Assembly (NCBI RefSeq): GCF_014268275.3
Contig: NZ_CP077084.1
Location: forward strand, 4,526,001 to 4,590,000
Direction of reading: 5' to 3'
Origin: Pseudomonas tritici
GTDB taxonomy: Bacteria; Pseudomonadota; Gammaproteobacteria; Pseudomonadales; Pseudomonadaceae
DNA: 64,000 bases
Every line of letters starts with the position of its first letter. Positions within the stretch are counted from its first letter, which is position 1. Below the pieces are notes generated by a model that worked only from the letters and a program-made list of their open reading frames with translations, was not told the DNA's origin and made no database searches. Positions 1-8,958 of this stretch are shown here, piece by piece. The position numbers were made by a program, and so were the translations under genes.

Positions 1-1
1 A

Positions 2-694
2 CACGGGCTGAACGCCGACGTAGTGCTGGACTACGAGTTGAGCTTCTACGACACCCAAAGTGCCGCCGTGATTGGCCTGAACGGTGACTTCATCGCCGGC
101 GCGCGCCTCGACAACCTGCTGTCGTGCTACGCCGGCCTGCAAGCCTTGCTCACCAGCGAGACCGATGAAACCTGCGTGCTGGTGTGCAACGACCACGAAG
201 AAGTCGGCTCCTGCTCGGCGTGCGGCGCGGATGGCCCGATGCTGGAACAGACCCTGCGTCGCCTGCTACCAGAGGGTGATGAATTCGTACGCACCATTCA
301 GAAATCTCTGTTGGTGTCTGCGGACAACGCCCACGGCGTGCACCCAAACTACGCCGAGAAGCACGACGCCAATCACGGCCCCAAGCTCAACGCGGGCCCG
401 GTGATCAAGGTCAACAGCAACCAGCGCTACGCCACCAACAGCGAAACCGCAGGGTTCTTCCGTCACTTGTGCATGGCACAGGAAGTGCCAGTGCAGAGCT
501 TTGTGGTGCGCAGCGACATGGGTTGCGGCTCCACCATCGGCCCGATCACCGCCAGCCACCTGGGCGTGCGCACCGTGGACATCGGTTTGCCGACGTTTGC
601 CATGCACTCGATTCGTGAGCTGTGCGGCAGCCATGACCTGGCGCATTTGGTGAAGGTACTGGGTGCGTTTTATGCGAGCCGTGACCTGCCCTGA
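2..694 (+). CDS. apeB: M18 family aminopeptidase, C-terminal part (5' end outside window)
   Basis: The reading frame is open from the left edge, so the N-terminal part of the gene is missing. Visible M18 motifs are [12 protein letters not shown] (metal-binding Asp region), NDHEEVGS (the catalytic/metal Glu pair), a HGVHPNY stretch and [12 protein letters not shown] near the C terminus. These fit a cytosolic zinc aminopeptidase that removes N-terminal, often acidic, residues from peptides. A hairpin of terminator type follows the stop codon. The symbol is that used for Pseudomonas M18 enzymes and is assigned by family resemblance only. Confidence 0.88.
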   Translation, partial: HGLNADVVLDYELSFYDTQSAAVIGLNGDFIAGARLDNLLSCYAGLQALLTSETDETCVLVCNDHEEVGSCSACGADGPMLEQTLRRLLPEGDEFVRTIQKSLLVSADNAHGVHPNYAEKHDANHGPKLNAGPVIKVNSNQRYATNSETAGFFRHLCMAQEVPVQSFVVRSDMGCGSTIGPITASHLGVRTVDIGLPTFAMHSIRELCGSHDLAHLVKVLGAFYASRDLP

Positions 695-715
695 TTCAGG
701 GCCGGATGGGGTTTA

Positions 716-749
716 AAATGTGGGAGCGGACTTGCTCGCTCCCACATTT
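716..749 (+). terminator. Hairpin after the aminopeptidase gene
   Basis: A 13-bp perfect inverted repeat (AAATGTGGGAGCG and its complement, 8-nt loop) lies 22 bp after the aminopeptidase stop. The arms end in A and T runs, so it could terminate transcription in either direction. The GTGGGAGC core also recurs in other intergenic repeats of this window (for example 36430-36519), so it may equally be a REP-type element. Confidence 0.55.
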
Positions 750-840
750 GGTTCTGTGCACACCTGATCTGCATCACCTGCACTTTCTGCGATCCGACCT
801 AGACTTGTCAGTATTCCCACTCCGACAAGGCCGTCGCACC

Positions 841-1017
841 ATGATCTCCATGTCCTCTTTCCACGCCATGCTTATCCCGATTCTGATCGGCATGATCCTG
901 TTGGCTGTAGGCTTCAACTTTCGTGACAAGCCCCTCGGCGTCTTCGGCATGTGGGTCGGCATGCTGCTGATCCTGGGCACCGTGGTGTACAAGATCCTCG
1001 CCAAACTGGCCGAATGA
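841..1017 (+). CDS. Small two-helix membrane protein, unknown function
   Basis: 58 residues. The ATG at 841 is chosen over an in-frame upstream start at 706 because translation before 841 gives no sensible protein. Two hydrophobic stretches (about residues 9-24 and 33-49) flank a short NFRDKPLG loop, so it is probably an inner-membrane hairpin protein. It stands between the aminopeptidase and an MscS channel gene on the same strand, with a 52-bp gap to the latter. I recognise no function. Confidence 0.6.
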   Translation: MISMSSFHAMLIPILIGMILLAVGFNFRDKPLGVFGMWVGMLLILGTVVYKILAKLAE

Positions 1018-1069
1018 CGATTGCACTCGTACACTCGCTCAACCCGTCGTTTTCAAGGTTGACCGCCTC

Positions 1070-3235
1070 GTGCTTTCCCGTCTGTTTGCCCTGCCCTGCT
1101 ATTGCCTGATTGCCCTGCTCACCTTGCTGCCGCTCACGCCTGCCCAAGCCGTGGGCCTGCCCGGCCTATTGGGTAACAACAGCAAAACCCAGCCCCAGGC
1201 CGACGTGCCACTGGGGCAGTCGTTGGACGAGGTGATCAAGACCCTGGAAAACGACCAGCAGCGCACTCAGTTGCTGAGCGACCTGAAAAAGCTGCGCGCC
1301 GCCACGCAAAAAGCCCAGCCCGCCGCCGAGCAAGGCGTACTAGGGCTCATCGGCAGTACGCTGTCGGGCTTTGAGCAGCAGTTCTCCGGCGAAGACAGCC
1401 CGGTGGAGCGTTGGTCCAACGAAGTCGACCTGGCCAAAGAAGAACTCAGTGCGCTGATGCTGCCGGCCAACGAATGGCTGCCGATCATTTTCGGGTTCGC
1501 CCTTATCCTGGCGGTGTGGAGCCTGCTCGCCGCCGCGCTGATCTGGCTCAGCCACCGCGTCCGCGAACGCTTCGGCCTGCCCGAAGAATTGCCGCAACAC
1601 CCACGCACCTGGGACATGGTGCGCTTCGCGCTGCGCAAGCTCGGCCCATGGCTGATCGCGCTGGTGATCACGGTCTACCTGAGCTATGCCCTGCCCTCGT
1701 CCCTGGGCAAATCCCTGGCGATGGTCTTGGCCTACGCGCTGGTGGTCGGTACCTGCTTCTCTGCCATCTGCGTGATTGCCTTTTCGGTGCTCGACGGCCC
1801 GCATCGCCATCGCGCGCTGTACATCCTGCGTCACCAAGCGTTCCGCCCCCTGTGGTGGATCGGCAGCTTTGCCGCCTTCGGTGAGGCCTTGAGCGACCCG
1901 CGCCTCGTCCTGGCTCTGGGCCAGCACCTGTCACACACTGCCGCGACGATCGCCAATGTCATGGCAGCACTGTCGACCGGTGTGTTTATCCTGCGTTTCC
2001 GCCGGCCCATCGCCCACCTGATCCGCAACCAGCCGCTGTCCCGTCGCCTGACCCGCAGGGCCCTCAGCGACACCATCGAAATCATCGGCTCCTTCTGGTA
2101 CATCCCGGCCTTGCTGTTGGTGGGCATCTCGCTGTTCGCCACCTTCGTGTCTGCCGGCGATACCAGCACGGCATTGCGCCAGTCGCTGCTGTGCACCGTT
2201 TTGTTGGTGTTGTGCATGGTGATCAATGGCCTTGTTCGTCGCCATGCGCTCAAGCCGCAACGCGGGCACAAACGCCATGCGTTGTACTCCGAGCGGCTGA
2301 AGAGCTTCGTCTATACCCTGGCGCATCTGGTGGTCTGGCTGGTGTTTATCGAACTGGGCCTGCGGGTCTGGGGCCTGTCGCTGATTCGCTTTACCGAAGG
2401 CGACGGGCATGAAATCAGCGTCAAGCTGTTCGGCCTCGGCGGCACGCTGCTGTTTGCCTGGCTGATCTGGATCCTCAGCGACACCGCGATCCACCACGCG
2501 CTCACCCGCTCGCGCAAAGGCCTGGCCAATGCCCGCGCGCAGACGATGATGCCGTTGATCCGCAACGTGCTGTTTGTGACCATCTTTATCATCGCTGCCA
2601 TTGTTGCCCTGGCGAACATGGGCATGAACGTCACGCCGTTGCTGGCCGGTGCCGGTGTGATCGGCCTGGCCATTGGCTTTGGTGCGCAATCGCTGGTGGC
2701 AGACTTGATCACCGGCCTGTTCATCATCATCGAAGACTCCCTGGCCATCGATGACTATGTCGATGTCGGCGGCCACCTCGGTACGGTGGAAGGCCTGACC
2801 ATCCGCACCGTGCGCCTGCGCGATATCGACGGCATTGTGCACACCATCCCGTTCAGCGAGATCAAGAGCATCAAGAACTACTCGCGGGAGTTCGGCTACG
2901 CGATCTTCCGCGTGGCGATCCCCTACAACATGGAAATCGACGACGCCATCAAGCTGATGCGCGACGTCGGCCAGAAAATGCGCAACGACCCACTGCAGCG
3001 CCGCAACATCTGGTCGCCGCTGGAGATTCAGGGCGTGGAGAGCTTCGAGTCAGGCAGTGCGATTCTACGTGCGCGCTTCAAGACGGCGCCGATCAAGCAG
3101 TGGGAAGTGTCGCGGGCGTTCAACCTGTCGCTCAAGCGTCATCTGGATGAAGCCGGGCTGGACCTGGCGACGCCGCGCTTGAGTGTGCAGGTGGTCACCG
3201 CCGGCACTGTGCAGGAGAAAGCGCTACAACAATAA
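1070..3235 (+). CDS. MscS-family mechanosensitive ion channel with long N-terminal membrane domain
   Basis: 721 residues from a GTG start. A signal peptide is visible (about residues 1-27, ending TPAQA). After a hydrophilic, probably periplasmic stretch come many hydrophobic segments. The conserved MscS pore and beta domain follows at about residues 510-610, with the Gly/Ala-rich pore helix (LLAGAGVIGLAIGFGAQ), DYVDVGGHLGTVE and the HTIPFSEI strand. The length matches the large YbiO/YnaI-like members rather than the 286-residue MscS. It should gate in response to membrane tension during osmotic downshift. The downstream amidohydrolase starts 17 bp after the stop. Confidence 0.85.
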   Translation: MLSRLFALPCYCLIALLTLLPLTPAQAVGLPGLLGNNSKTQPQADVPLGQSLDEVIKTLENDQQRTQLLSDLKKLRAATQKAQPAAEQGVLGLIGSTLSGFEQQFSGEDSPVERWSNEVDLAKEELSALMLPANEWLPIIFGFALILAVWSLLAAALIWLSHRVRERFGLPEELPQHPRTWDMVRFALRKLGPWLIALVITVYLSYALPSSLGKSLAMVLAYALVVGTCFSAICVIAFSVLDGPHRHRALYILRHQAFRPLWWIGSFAAFGEALSDPRLVLALGQHLSHTAATIANVMAALSTGVFILRFRRPIAHLIRNQPLSRRLTRRALSDTIEIIGSFWYIPALLLVGISLFATFVSAGDTSTALRQSLLCTVLLVLCMVINGLVRRHALKPQRGHKRHALYSERLKSFVYTLAHLVVWLVFIELGLRVWGLSLIRFTEGDGHEISVKLFGLGGTLLFAWLIWILSDTAIHHALTRSRKGLANARAQTMMPLIRNVLFVTIFIIAAIVALANMGMNVTPLLAGAGVIGLAIGFGAQSLVADLITGLFIIIEDSLAIDDYVDVGGHLGTVEGLTIRTVRLRDIDGIVHTIPFSEIKSIKNYSREFGYAIFRVAIPYNMEIDDAIKLMRDVGQKMRNDPLQRRNIWSPLEIQGVESFESGSAILRARFKTAPIKQWEVSRAFNLSLKRHLDEAGLDLATPRLSVQVVTAGTVQEKALQQ

Positions 3236-3252
3236 ACTCAGGAGAGGTCCTT

Positions 3253-4590
3253 ATGCGTTTAACCGGTCTGACACACCCATGGGTTTTGGGCATGCTGTGC
3301 GGGGTCGCCAGCAGTGCCGTGATTGCCGCCAGCAGCGGCCAGGACAGTGCCCGGGAGGAAATCGCCGCGCAGGCAAAAATCCTTGAACCGGCGTTGCTGG
3401 AAACCCGCCGCGACATTCACGCCCACCCTGAATTGGGCAATACCGAAACCCGCACGGCCGAGCTGGTCGCCAAGCAGCTGCGCGACCTCGGCCTCGAGGT
3501 GAAAACCGGCGTAGCACGCACCGGCGTTGTTGCCGTGCTCAAAGGTGCCCTGCCCGGCCCGACCGTCGCCCTGCGCGCCGACATGGACGCGCTGCCCGTC
3601 AAGGAAGTCGCTGACCTGCCTTTCGCCTCAAAAGCCAAGGGCACCTACCTGGGCAAGGAAGTCGACGTGATGCACGCCTGTGGCCACGACGCCCACGTTG
3701 CCATTCTGCTGAGCACTGCAAAGATCCTGACCGGCATGCGTGAACGCCTGCCCGGTAACGTGGTGTTCTACTTCCAGCCGGCCGAGGAAGGCCCGAGTGA
3801 TTTCATCCCCGACGGCAAAAACACCTGGGGCGCCAAAATGATGGTGCAGGAAGGCGTGATGAAGGCGCCCAAGCCGGACGCGGTGTTTGGCTTGCATGTA
3901 TGGGCCGGTGTGCCCGCCGGCCGGATTGCGTATCGCCCGGGCCCGACCCTGGCAAGCTCCGATGACTTGCGCATCAAGATCCTCGGCAAGCAAACCCACG
4001 CCGGTCGCCCTTGGGATGGCATTGACCCGATTACCGTGGGCGCGCAGACCATTGTCGGCCTGCAAACCGTGGTCAGCCGCCGCACCGACATCTCGTCGTT
4101 TCCGTCGGTGGTGAGCATTGGCACCATCAATGGCGGTACGCGCTACAACATCATTCCTGAGTCGGTGGACATGGCCGGGACCATTCGCTCCTACGACTAT
4201 GGCATCCGCCAGAAACTGCACGCAGACGTACGACAGACCGTGGAGAAAATCGCCGAAAGCGGCGGTGCCAAGGCTGAAGTTACCATCATCGAGAAGTACG
4301 ACCCCACCATCAACAACCCGGCGCTGACCGAGAAGATGCTGCCAAGCCTGCGCTGGGCGGCCCAGGATGATGTGGTGCAGGGCCCGCTGGTGGGCGGCGC
4401 GGAAGACTTCTCGTTTTATGCCAAGGAGGCGCCGGGGCTGTTTGTGTTCCTGGGAGTGACGCCGCGGGATCAGGACATGAGCAAGGCTGCGCCGAATCAC
4501 AATCCAGGGTTCTTTGTGGATGAGTCGGCGTTGGTGGTAGGGGTGAGGACGTTGGCGTCGTTGGCGACGGATTACCTGTACGCCAACTGA
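3253..4590 (+). CDS. Exported M20-family amidohydrolase (hippurate/IAA-amino acid hydrolase type)
   Basis: 445 residues with an N-terminal signal segment (about 1-26, VASSAVIAASS), so it is probably periplasmic. Metal-binding motifs of the M20D amidohydrolase group are visible: RRDIHAHPELGN, RADMDALPV, MHACGHDAHVA, FQPAEEGP and GLHVWAG, and near the C terminus HNPGFFVDESAL. Such enzymes split N-acyl or N-aminoacyl amides; the substrate cannot be read from the sequence. A ribosome site (AGGAGAGG) stands 5-12 bp before the ATG. The gene may be co-transcribed with the MscS gene 17 bp upstream. Confidence 0.85.
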   Translation: MRLTGLTHPWVLGMLCGVASSAVIAASSGQDSAREEIAAQAKILEPALLETRRDIHAHPELGNTETRTAELVAKQLRDLGLEVKTGVARTGVVAVLKGALPGPTVALRADMDALPVKEVADLPFASKAKGTYLGKEVDVMHACGHDAHVAILLSTAKILTGMRERLPGNVVFYFQPAEEGPSDFIPDGKNTWGAKMMVQEGVMKAPKPDAVFGLHVWAGVPAGRIAYRPGPTLASSDDLRIKILGKQTHAGRPWDGIDPITVGAQTIVGLQTVVSRRTDISSFPSVVSIGTINGGTRYNIIPESVDMAGTIRSYDYGIRQKLHADVRQTVEKIAESGGAKAEVTIIEKYDPTINNPALTEKMLPSLRWAAQDDVVQGPLVGGAEDFSFYAKEAPGLFVFLGVTPRDQDMSKAAPNHNPGFFVDESALVVGVRTLASLATDYLYAN

Positions 4591-4598
4591 CCGCTATT

Positions 4599-4732
4599 GT
4601 AGTGAGCGGGCTTGCCCCGCGCTGGGGGGCGAAGCCGCCCCAATCCGGCCACCGCGTTCTGCCAGACAGAATTCAGGCGCCTGGTTTTAGGGCGGCTTCG
4701 CCCCCCAGCGCGAGGCAAGCCCGCTCACTACA
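4599..4732. repeat. Large imperfect inverted repeat (REP-like) between the amidohydrolase and mbtH-like genes
   Basis: The arms begin TGTAGTGAGCGGGCTTGCC and end in the complementary GCTCACTACA. A second paired block, GGGGGGCGAAGCCGCCC, lies inside. It can form a hairpin of more than 40 bp and separates two convergent genes, so it probably doubles as a bidirectional terminator. The style is that of Pseudomonas extragenic palindromes. Confidence 0.75.
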
Positions 4733-4734
4733 GA

Positions 4735-4956
4735 TCAGGCGAGCGTGGCACCGTCCATTTTCTGACGCAGGCTCAGCGGGCGCATGTCGGTCCAGACTTC
4801 TTCGATGTAGGCCAGGCACTCTTTCTTCATGCCGCTCTTACCCACGGTCCGCCAGCCTTCCGGCACGGCTTTGTAGTCGGGCCAGATGGAGTACTGTTCT
4901 TCATGGTTGACCACTACCTGAAACAGGATGTCGTCGCGGTCAAATACTGAGGTCAT
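4735..4956 (-). CDS. MbtH-like protein (NRPS adenylation-domain partner)
   Basis: 73 residues, the normal size of the MbtH family. The family signature is complete: [10 protein letters not shown] near residue 17, then VPEGWRTVG, and [10 protein letters not shown] at the end with the conserved Trp residues. MbtH-like proteins bind adenylation domains of NRPSs and are needed for their solubility or activity; here the partners are the pyoverdine synthetases such as PvdL. A GGAGAA site stands 7 bp before the ATG. Its iron-starvation box overlaps the pvdH stop codon (5018-5041), so it may be transcribed alone as well as with pvdH. Confidence 0.93.
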   Translation of the reverse strand: MTSVFDRDDILFQVVVNHEEQYSIWPDYKAVPEGWRTVGKSGMKKECLAYIEEVWTDMRPLSLRQKMDGATLA

Positions 4957-5017
4957 TGCTGTTCTCCATCGCTAAAAGGCCGGCTGCGCACTGCACGCAG
5001 CACTGATATCTGTAGAA

Positions 5018-5041
5018 ACGTATCAAGTTGCAAAAAAATTA
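5018..5041 (-). promoter_or_regulatory. Iron-starvation (PvdS) box for the mbtH-like gene
   Basis: Read on the minus strand: TAATT, then 16 bases, then CGT. This is one base off the TAAAT-N16/17-CGT consensus of PvdS-dependent promoters. The TAA of the box is also the stop codon of pvdH (5039-5041). It lies 62-85 bp before the mbtH-like ATG. The same TAATT variant occurs upstream of pvdG. Confidence 0.65.
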
Positions 5042-6433
5042 GAGGCTGGCGACCGCCGCTGCCAACGCGCGACCGAAGATATCCACCACCCGATCAACTT
5101 CCGCGGCAGTGATCACCAGCGGCGGCAGGAAACGCACGACGCTGCCATGTCGACCGCCCAGTTCCAGGATCAGCCCGCGCTTGAGGCATTCGCGCTGCAC
5201 CAGCGGCGCCAGTTGGCGATGGACGGGTGGGTGGCCTTGGATATCCAGTGCGCCATCCGGCTCAACCAGTTCCACGCCGAGCATCAGCCCGCGACCGCGA
5301 ATATCCCCCAGGTGCGGAAAGTCTCGCTGCAGGATGCGCAGGTGTTCGCCCAGGCGCTCGCCCATGGCGGACGCATGGCCGGCCACGTCGTGGTCCTTGA
5401 GATAGCGCATCACCGCCGAACCCGCCGCCATCGCCATCTGATTGCCACGGAACGTCCCGGCATGCGCGCCCGGCAGCCAGGTGTCGAGCCAGTCGCGATA
5501 GACCACCACCGCCAGCGGCAGGCTGCCGCCGATGGCCTTGGACATCACCACCACATCCGGGATGATGCCGGCGTGCTCGAAGGCGAACATCTTGCCGGTG
5601 CGAGCAAAACCGCTCTGGATTTCATCGACGATCAACGCCACACCCGCTTGCTCGGTGATGCGGCGCAGGCCGCGCAGCCAGTCCAGATCAGCCGGAATCA
5701 CACCGCCCTCGCCTTGCACCACCTCGACAATCACCGCCGCCGGCAGCAACACACCAGCTTCTGGGTCATTCAGCAGGTTTTCCAGGTAATGCAGGTTGAC
5801 CCGCACGCCTTGCGCGCCACCCAGGCCGAACGGGCAACGGTAGTCGTAGGGGTACGGCAAAAATTGCACGCCGTTGCCCAGCAAGGCGCCCAAAGGTTTC
5901 TTCGGCCCCAGGCTGCCCATCAGGCTCAAGGCGCCCTGGCTCATGCCGTGGTAACCGCCCTGGAAGGACAACACGGTGCTACGACCGGTGGCGGTGCGCA
6001 CCAGTTTCAACGCGGCTTCCACGGCATCGGTGCCGGTGGGGCCACAGAACTGGATCTTCGCTTCCCGCGCCAGCGCTGGTGGCAACAGGCCGAACAAGTC
6101 CTGCACGAACTGGTCTTTGACCGGCGTCGTCAGGTCCAGCGTGTGCAGCGGCAGTTCATCGGCCAGCACTTGCTGGATAGCTTCGATCACCACCGGGTGG
6201 TTGTGCCCCAGCGCCAGGGTGCCGGCGCCCGCCAGGCAATCGATGAAACTGCGGCCTTCCACGTCTTCCACGTAAATGCCCTTGGCGCGTTTGAGCGCCA
6301 GGGGAATGCGTCGAGGGTAACTGCGGGCGTTGGACTCCTGCTGGCGCTGGCGGGCGAGCAGCGGGGTTTCGTCGAACTGGTAGAGCGTTTCATGCACCTG
6401 GGCGTCTTCGATACGGCTGGTAGCGACTGACAT
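5039..6433 (-). CDS. pvdH: L-2,4-diaminobutyrate:2-oxoglutarate 4-aminotransferase
   Basis: 464 residues from the ATG at 6433, chosen because GAGGGA lies 8 bp upstream; an in-frame start at 6469 has no such site. It is a class III PLP aminotransferase: FCGPTGTDAVEAALKL, GGYHGMSQGALS, LIVDEIQSGFARTG and the Schiff-base Lys in VVMSKAIGGSLPL. PvdH turns aspartate beta-semialdehyde into L-2,4-diaminobutyrate, which NRPSs load into pyoverdine; the third PvdL module carries a Dab-type pocket. A well-formed PvdS box lies 98-121 bp upstream, and the mbtH-like gene follows on the same strand. Confidence 0.93.
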   Translation of the reverse strand: MSVATSRIEDAQVHETLYQFDETPLLARQRQQESNARSYPRRIPLALKRAKGIYVEDVEGRSFIDCLAGAGTLALGHNHPVVIEAIQQVLADELPLHTLDLTTPVKDQFVQDLFGLLPPALAREAKIQFCGPTGTDAVEAALKLVRTATGRSTVLSFQGGYHGMSQGALSLMGSLGPKKPLGALLGNGVQFLPYPYDYRCPFGLGGAQGVRVNLHYLENLLNDPEAGVLLPAAVIVEVVQGEGGVIPADLDWLRGLRRITEQAGVALIVDEIQSGFARTGKMFAFEHAGIIPDVVVMSKAIGGSLPLAVVVYRDWLDTWLPGAHAGTFRGNQMAMAAGSAVMRYLKDHDVAGHASAMGERLGEHLRILQRDFPHLGDIRGRGLMLGVELVEPDGALDIQGHPPVHRQLAPLVQRECLKRGLILELGGRHGSVVRFLPPLVITAAEVDRVVDIFGRALAAAVASL

Positions 6434-6530
6434 TTCTCGATCCCTCAATACGCTGATGGTGGTGACCAAACTGCCGATCCGCTGGCGTCTGGCCCCGAGG
6501 GAGCGTGCGAACGGATTTACTGTTCTGGAA

Positions 6531-6554
6531 ACGCACCAGCGCCGACGGGATTTA
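6531..6554 (-). promoter_or_regulatory. Iron-starvation (PvdS) box upstream of pvdH
   Basis: Minus strand: TAAATCCCG..., 16 bases between TAAAT and CGT, an exact match to the PvdS promoter consensus. A second TAAATCC block at 6513-6519 lies 35 bp downstream in the same orientation but lacks a correctly spaced CGT. Confidence 0.75.
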
Positions 6555-6743
6555 CTCCTCCGGTCGCGAAAAGCCTATAGACCGCAGCTCGGGCACCCGT
6601 ATCTACACATTTCTCACTGCTACGCGGGTGGCTCGCTTTGGAGGTGTCGATACCTATGCTGTGATGCGGTCAACTCGGCGTATCAGGAAAATCCGGTCGA
6701 TGCCATCGCAGGCAAGCCAGCTCCCACAGAAGAGCAGCCAGTA
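6555..6743. other. Non-coding stretch between pvdH promoter and the amidase gene
   Basis: About 190 bp without a credible gene. Near its right end (about 6706-6731) it carries one arm of the common GCAGGCAAGCCAGCTCCCAC intergenic repeat seen again at 36488-36518 and 44456-44475. No other structure was found. Confidence 0.5.
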
Positions 6744-7511
6744 TCAGAGCCCGCGGTATTTTTCATTCAGCGCATACAAAATCGCGCAGGTCTCGCCATC
6801 CAGAAACCCACAATAATCCCGCGCCCTGAAGTGCATCTGAAACGCTCGCGTGCGCTGTTGAAACCCCTGCGGGTTCTTTGCAGGTGCGTACCCGAACCGC
6901 TGAAACGCCCGCTCCACCTCGGCTTCCGGTGGCAACCCGACACAAAAGCGTCGCTGATACATCGCCCGCGTCGCCTCATCAAACCAGGCCCCCAGCCCCG
7001 CTTCATGCAAGCGCTGCCAAGGCAACCTGGGGCCAGGATCACTCTTGCGCGCGTATGCCACGTCCGAATGCCCGAGGATGTCCGTGGGCCCAACCTGTGG
7101 GTAACGCCCGAGAATGTCGCGCACTAGCGCAATCAACACCTCAATTTGTTCCTCACCGTACTCAGGGAACGTGAACACGCCGCCGACATCCCGCGCCAGG
7201 TTGACGATCTCGATGCCAATCGAGCGGCTATTGAGGTTATCGCGCCCTGCCCAATGGCTGACCCCGGCATGCCAGGCGCGCTTGTCTTCCTCCACCAAGC
7301 GGAAGACACGCAACTCTTCATAGCCAGCCGCGCGGTAGCTGGGATCTTTTGGGTCGGGCAGCAAGTAGTGCGCACTCACCCCGTCCTGGGTGAGGGTGCG
7401 CAGGGAGGAGCCAAAAGGCGCCGCGGTGTAATGCAGGATGACCTGCCCCACAGGCTCGCCGTTACGTTCGTTGAAGCCTGTAGCAGGAAAACTGGTATCG
7501 ATGACCAACAT
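6744..7511 (-). CDS. N-acetylmuramoyl-L-alanine amidase, AmpD/AmiD type
   Basis: 255 residues from the ATG at 7511. The in-frame TTG at 7529 is rejected because the ribosome site AAAAGGACG lies between the two. An amidase_2 domain is visible: zinc ligands in VILHYTAAPFG and GHSDVAYARKSDPGP, the Glu/Tyr region around SIGIEIVN, and a C-terminal peptidoglycan-binding-like helical part (about 180-250). It cleaves the bond between MurNAc and L-Ala in anhydro-muropeptides. No lipoprotein or Sec signal is visible, so it is AmpD-like in location, though its length is closer to AmiD. The gene stands between the pvdH promoter and a terminator. Confidence 0.85.
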   Translation of the reverse strand: MLVIDTSFPATGFNERNGEPVGQVILHYTAAPFGSSLRTLTQDGVSAHYLLPDPKDPSYRAAGYEELRVFRLVEEDKRAWHAGVSHWAGRDNLNSRSIGIEIVNLARDVGGVFTFPEYGEEQIEVLIALVRDILGRYPQVGPTDILGHSDVAYARKSDPGPRLPWQRLHEAGLGAWFDEATRAMYQRRFCVGLPPEAEVERAFQRFGYAPAKNPQGFQQRTRAFQMHFRARDYCGFLDGETCAILYALNEKYRGL

Positions 7512-7567
7512 AAGAACCGTCCTTTTCAATACAGGCAGAGTCGTTCAGCCCGTTCAAGCGCAAAAAA

Positions 7568-7606
7568 ATTACCGCCATCCTGAAGGCTTGAACTTCAGGA
7601 AGGCGG
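7568..7606 (-). terminator. Rho-independent terminator of the two-component operon
   Basis: On the minus strand a stem (TTACCGCC...GGCGGTAA enclosing CCTGAAG/CTTCAGG, about 16 bp with one bulge) is followed directly by a run of seven T. It lies 30 bp downstream of the sensor kinase stop and before the amidase gene. Confidence 0.8.
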
Positions 7607-7635
7607 TAACTATTTGGCACGTGAAAGAAAAGTGA

Positions 7636-8958
7636 TCAGCGCCGCAGCGGCATGCCCAGGTCGACGCGCAGGCCATCCGGTTGACTGTCGAATTTCAAGG
7701 AACAGGAACACCGCTGCACAATGGCTTGCACGATCGCCAGCCCCAGGCCGCAGCCTTCGCTGCTGCCATTACGCCAGAAGCGTTGGGTCAGGTATTGCAG
7801 GTCATCGGCGGAAATCTGCGTGCCGTGGTCACGCACGCGGAACACCACGTTGTCGGTGTCGGTGAATACACTGAGTTCCACCCGCGTATCCGCAGGCGTA
7901 TGACGCAAGGCGTTGTCCAGCAAATTGCGCAGGGCTGCGACTGCCAGGCCCACAGGCATTTCCACCGGGGTGGCCGAAAGGTTGTCCGGCAGGATCAGGT
8001 CAATGCGCGAATTGTCGCCGGCATTCGCATCCTGGATCGCCAGGCGTGCCACTTCTTCGGCGCTGGACTGCAGCCCATCGTCGAATGACAGGCTGCCTTC
8101 CACGCGGGCCAGCAACAGCAACTGCTCCAGGGTGCGATGCAAACGGTCGGCGCCCGCCTCGGCATGGGCCAGGGACTGATCGCGGGCCGCGCCGTCGGTC
8201 ATGCGCGCCACTTGCAGGTGGGTCTTGATCGCCGTCAAGGGGCTGCGCAGTTCGTGGGCGGCGTCGCCAGTGAGGCGGCGTTCGCGCTCGATGGTCTTGG
8301 CGATACGCTGCAACAGTTGATTCTGAGTGTCGAGCAGCGGTTTGAGTTCGCTGGGCAATGGGTGGATCTGCAGCGGTTCGAGAGAGTCGGCGCTGCGCCG
8401 CATCAAGGCGTCACGCATGCGGTTGAGCGGCAGCAGGCTCTGGCCGATGCCCAGCCACAACAAGCACAGGCAGCCGAGCATCGCCACACCCACCGGCACC
8501 GACGCGGCCAGCAGGATCGACAGGTTCAGCGCCTCGCGTTCCACTTGGCGGTCGGCGGTGGTGATCAACAGGTCGCCACGGGACAGGGTAAAACTGCGCC
8601 AGTTGACGCCATCGATCACCTGGTCACGAAAACCACTCTGGCGCGATTCCAGCCCTTCATCCGGCGTGGCGTGGCTACGCGCCAGTACTTCACCGCGCAA
8701 GGAGCTGACCTGGCACGCCATGCCCCCCGGAACATTCAGTTGTGCCCCATGGAAATGCGCGCCGCCGCCCACACTGGCGAGGCCCGGCATCTGCTCGGTC
8801 AGCCCCGCCACCATGCGCGCCGACGCCACCAGGCGTTGGTCGAGGGAGAACATCATCTGGTTGCGCAGGTCACTGAGCATCCAGGCCGCCGCCAGGGCCC
8901 AGATCAGCACAAAAGCGGCGCCCAGCTTGAACGTCAATCGCAGGCGCAGGCTTTTCAC
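7636..8958 (-). CDS. Two-component sensor histidine kinase (QseC/PmrB class)
   Basis: 440 residues from a GTG start that overlaps the regulator's stop (GTGA). Two transmembrane helices (about 10-30 and 150-172) bracket a periplasmic sensor domain of about 120 residues that contains an HFHG motif. A HAMP-like linker follows, then the phospho-acceptor His in GDAAHELRSPLTAIKTH, an N box (LRNLLDNALRHT), and G boxes (FRVRDHGTQI, GLGLAIV). It should phosphorylate the OmpR-type regulator encoded upstream. Its divergent neighbours are dsbD-tlpA-dsbG, an arrangement like PA2476-PA2480 of P. aeruginosa as I remember it, so the signal may concern envelope thiol status or metals. Confidence 0.88.
   Translation of the reverse strand: MKSLRLRLTFKLGAAFVLIWALAAAWMLSDLRNQMMFSLDQRLVASARMVAGLTEQMPGLASVGGGAHFHGAQLNVPGGMACQVSSLRGEVLARSHATPDEGLESRQSGFRDQVIDGVNWRSFTLSRGDLLITTADRQVEREALNLSILLAASVPVGVAMLGCLCLLWLGIGQSLLPLNRMRDALMRRSADSLEPLQIHPLPSELKPLLDTQNQLLQRIAKTIERERRLTGDAAHELRSPLTAIKTHLQVARMTDGAARDQSLAHAEAGADRLHRTLEQLLLLARVEGSLSFDDGLQSSAEEVARLAIQDANAGDNSRIDLILPDNLSATPVEMPVGLAVAALRNLLDNALRHTPADTRVELSVFTDTDNVVFRVRDHGTQISADDLQYLTQRFWRNGSSEGCGLGLAIVQAIVQRCSCSLKFDSQPDGLRVDLGMPLRR

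Noticed and set aside
5147-6430. Long open frame on the plus strand opposite pvdH
   Set aside because: It is the mirror of a GC-rich conserved gene; composition is rich in Arg, Gln and His and no motif is visible.
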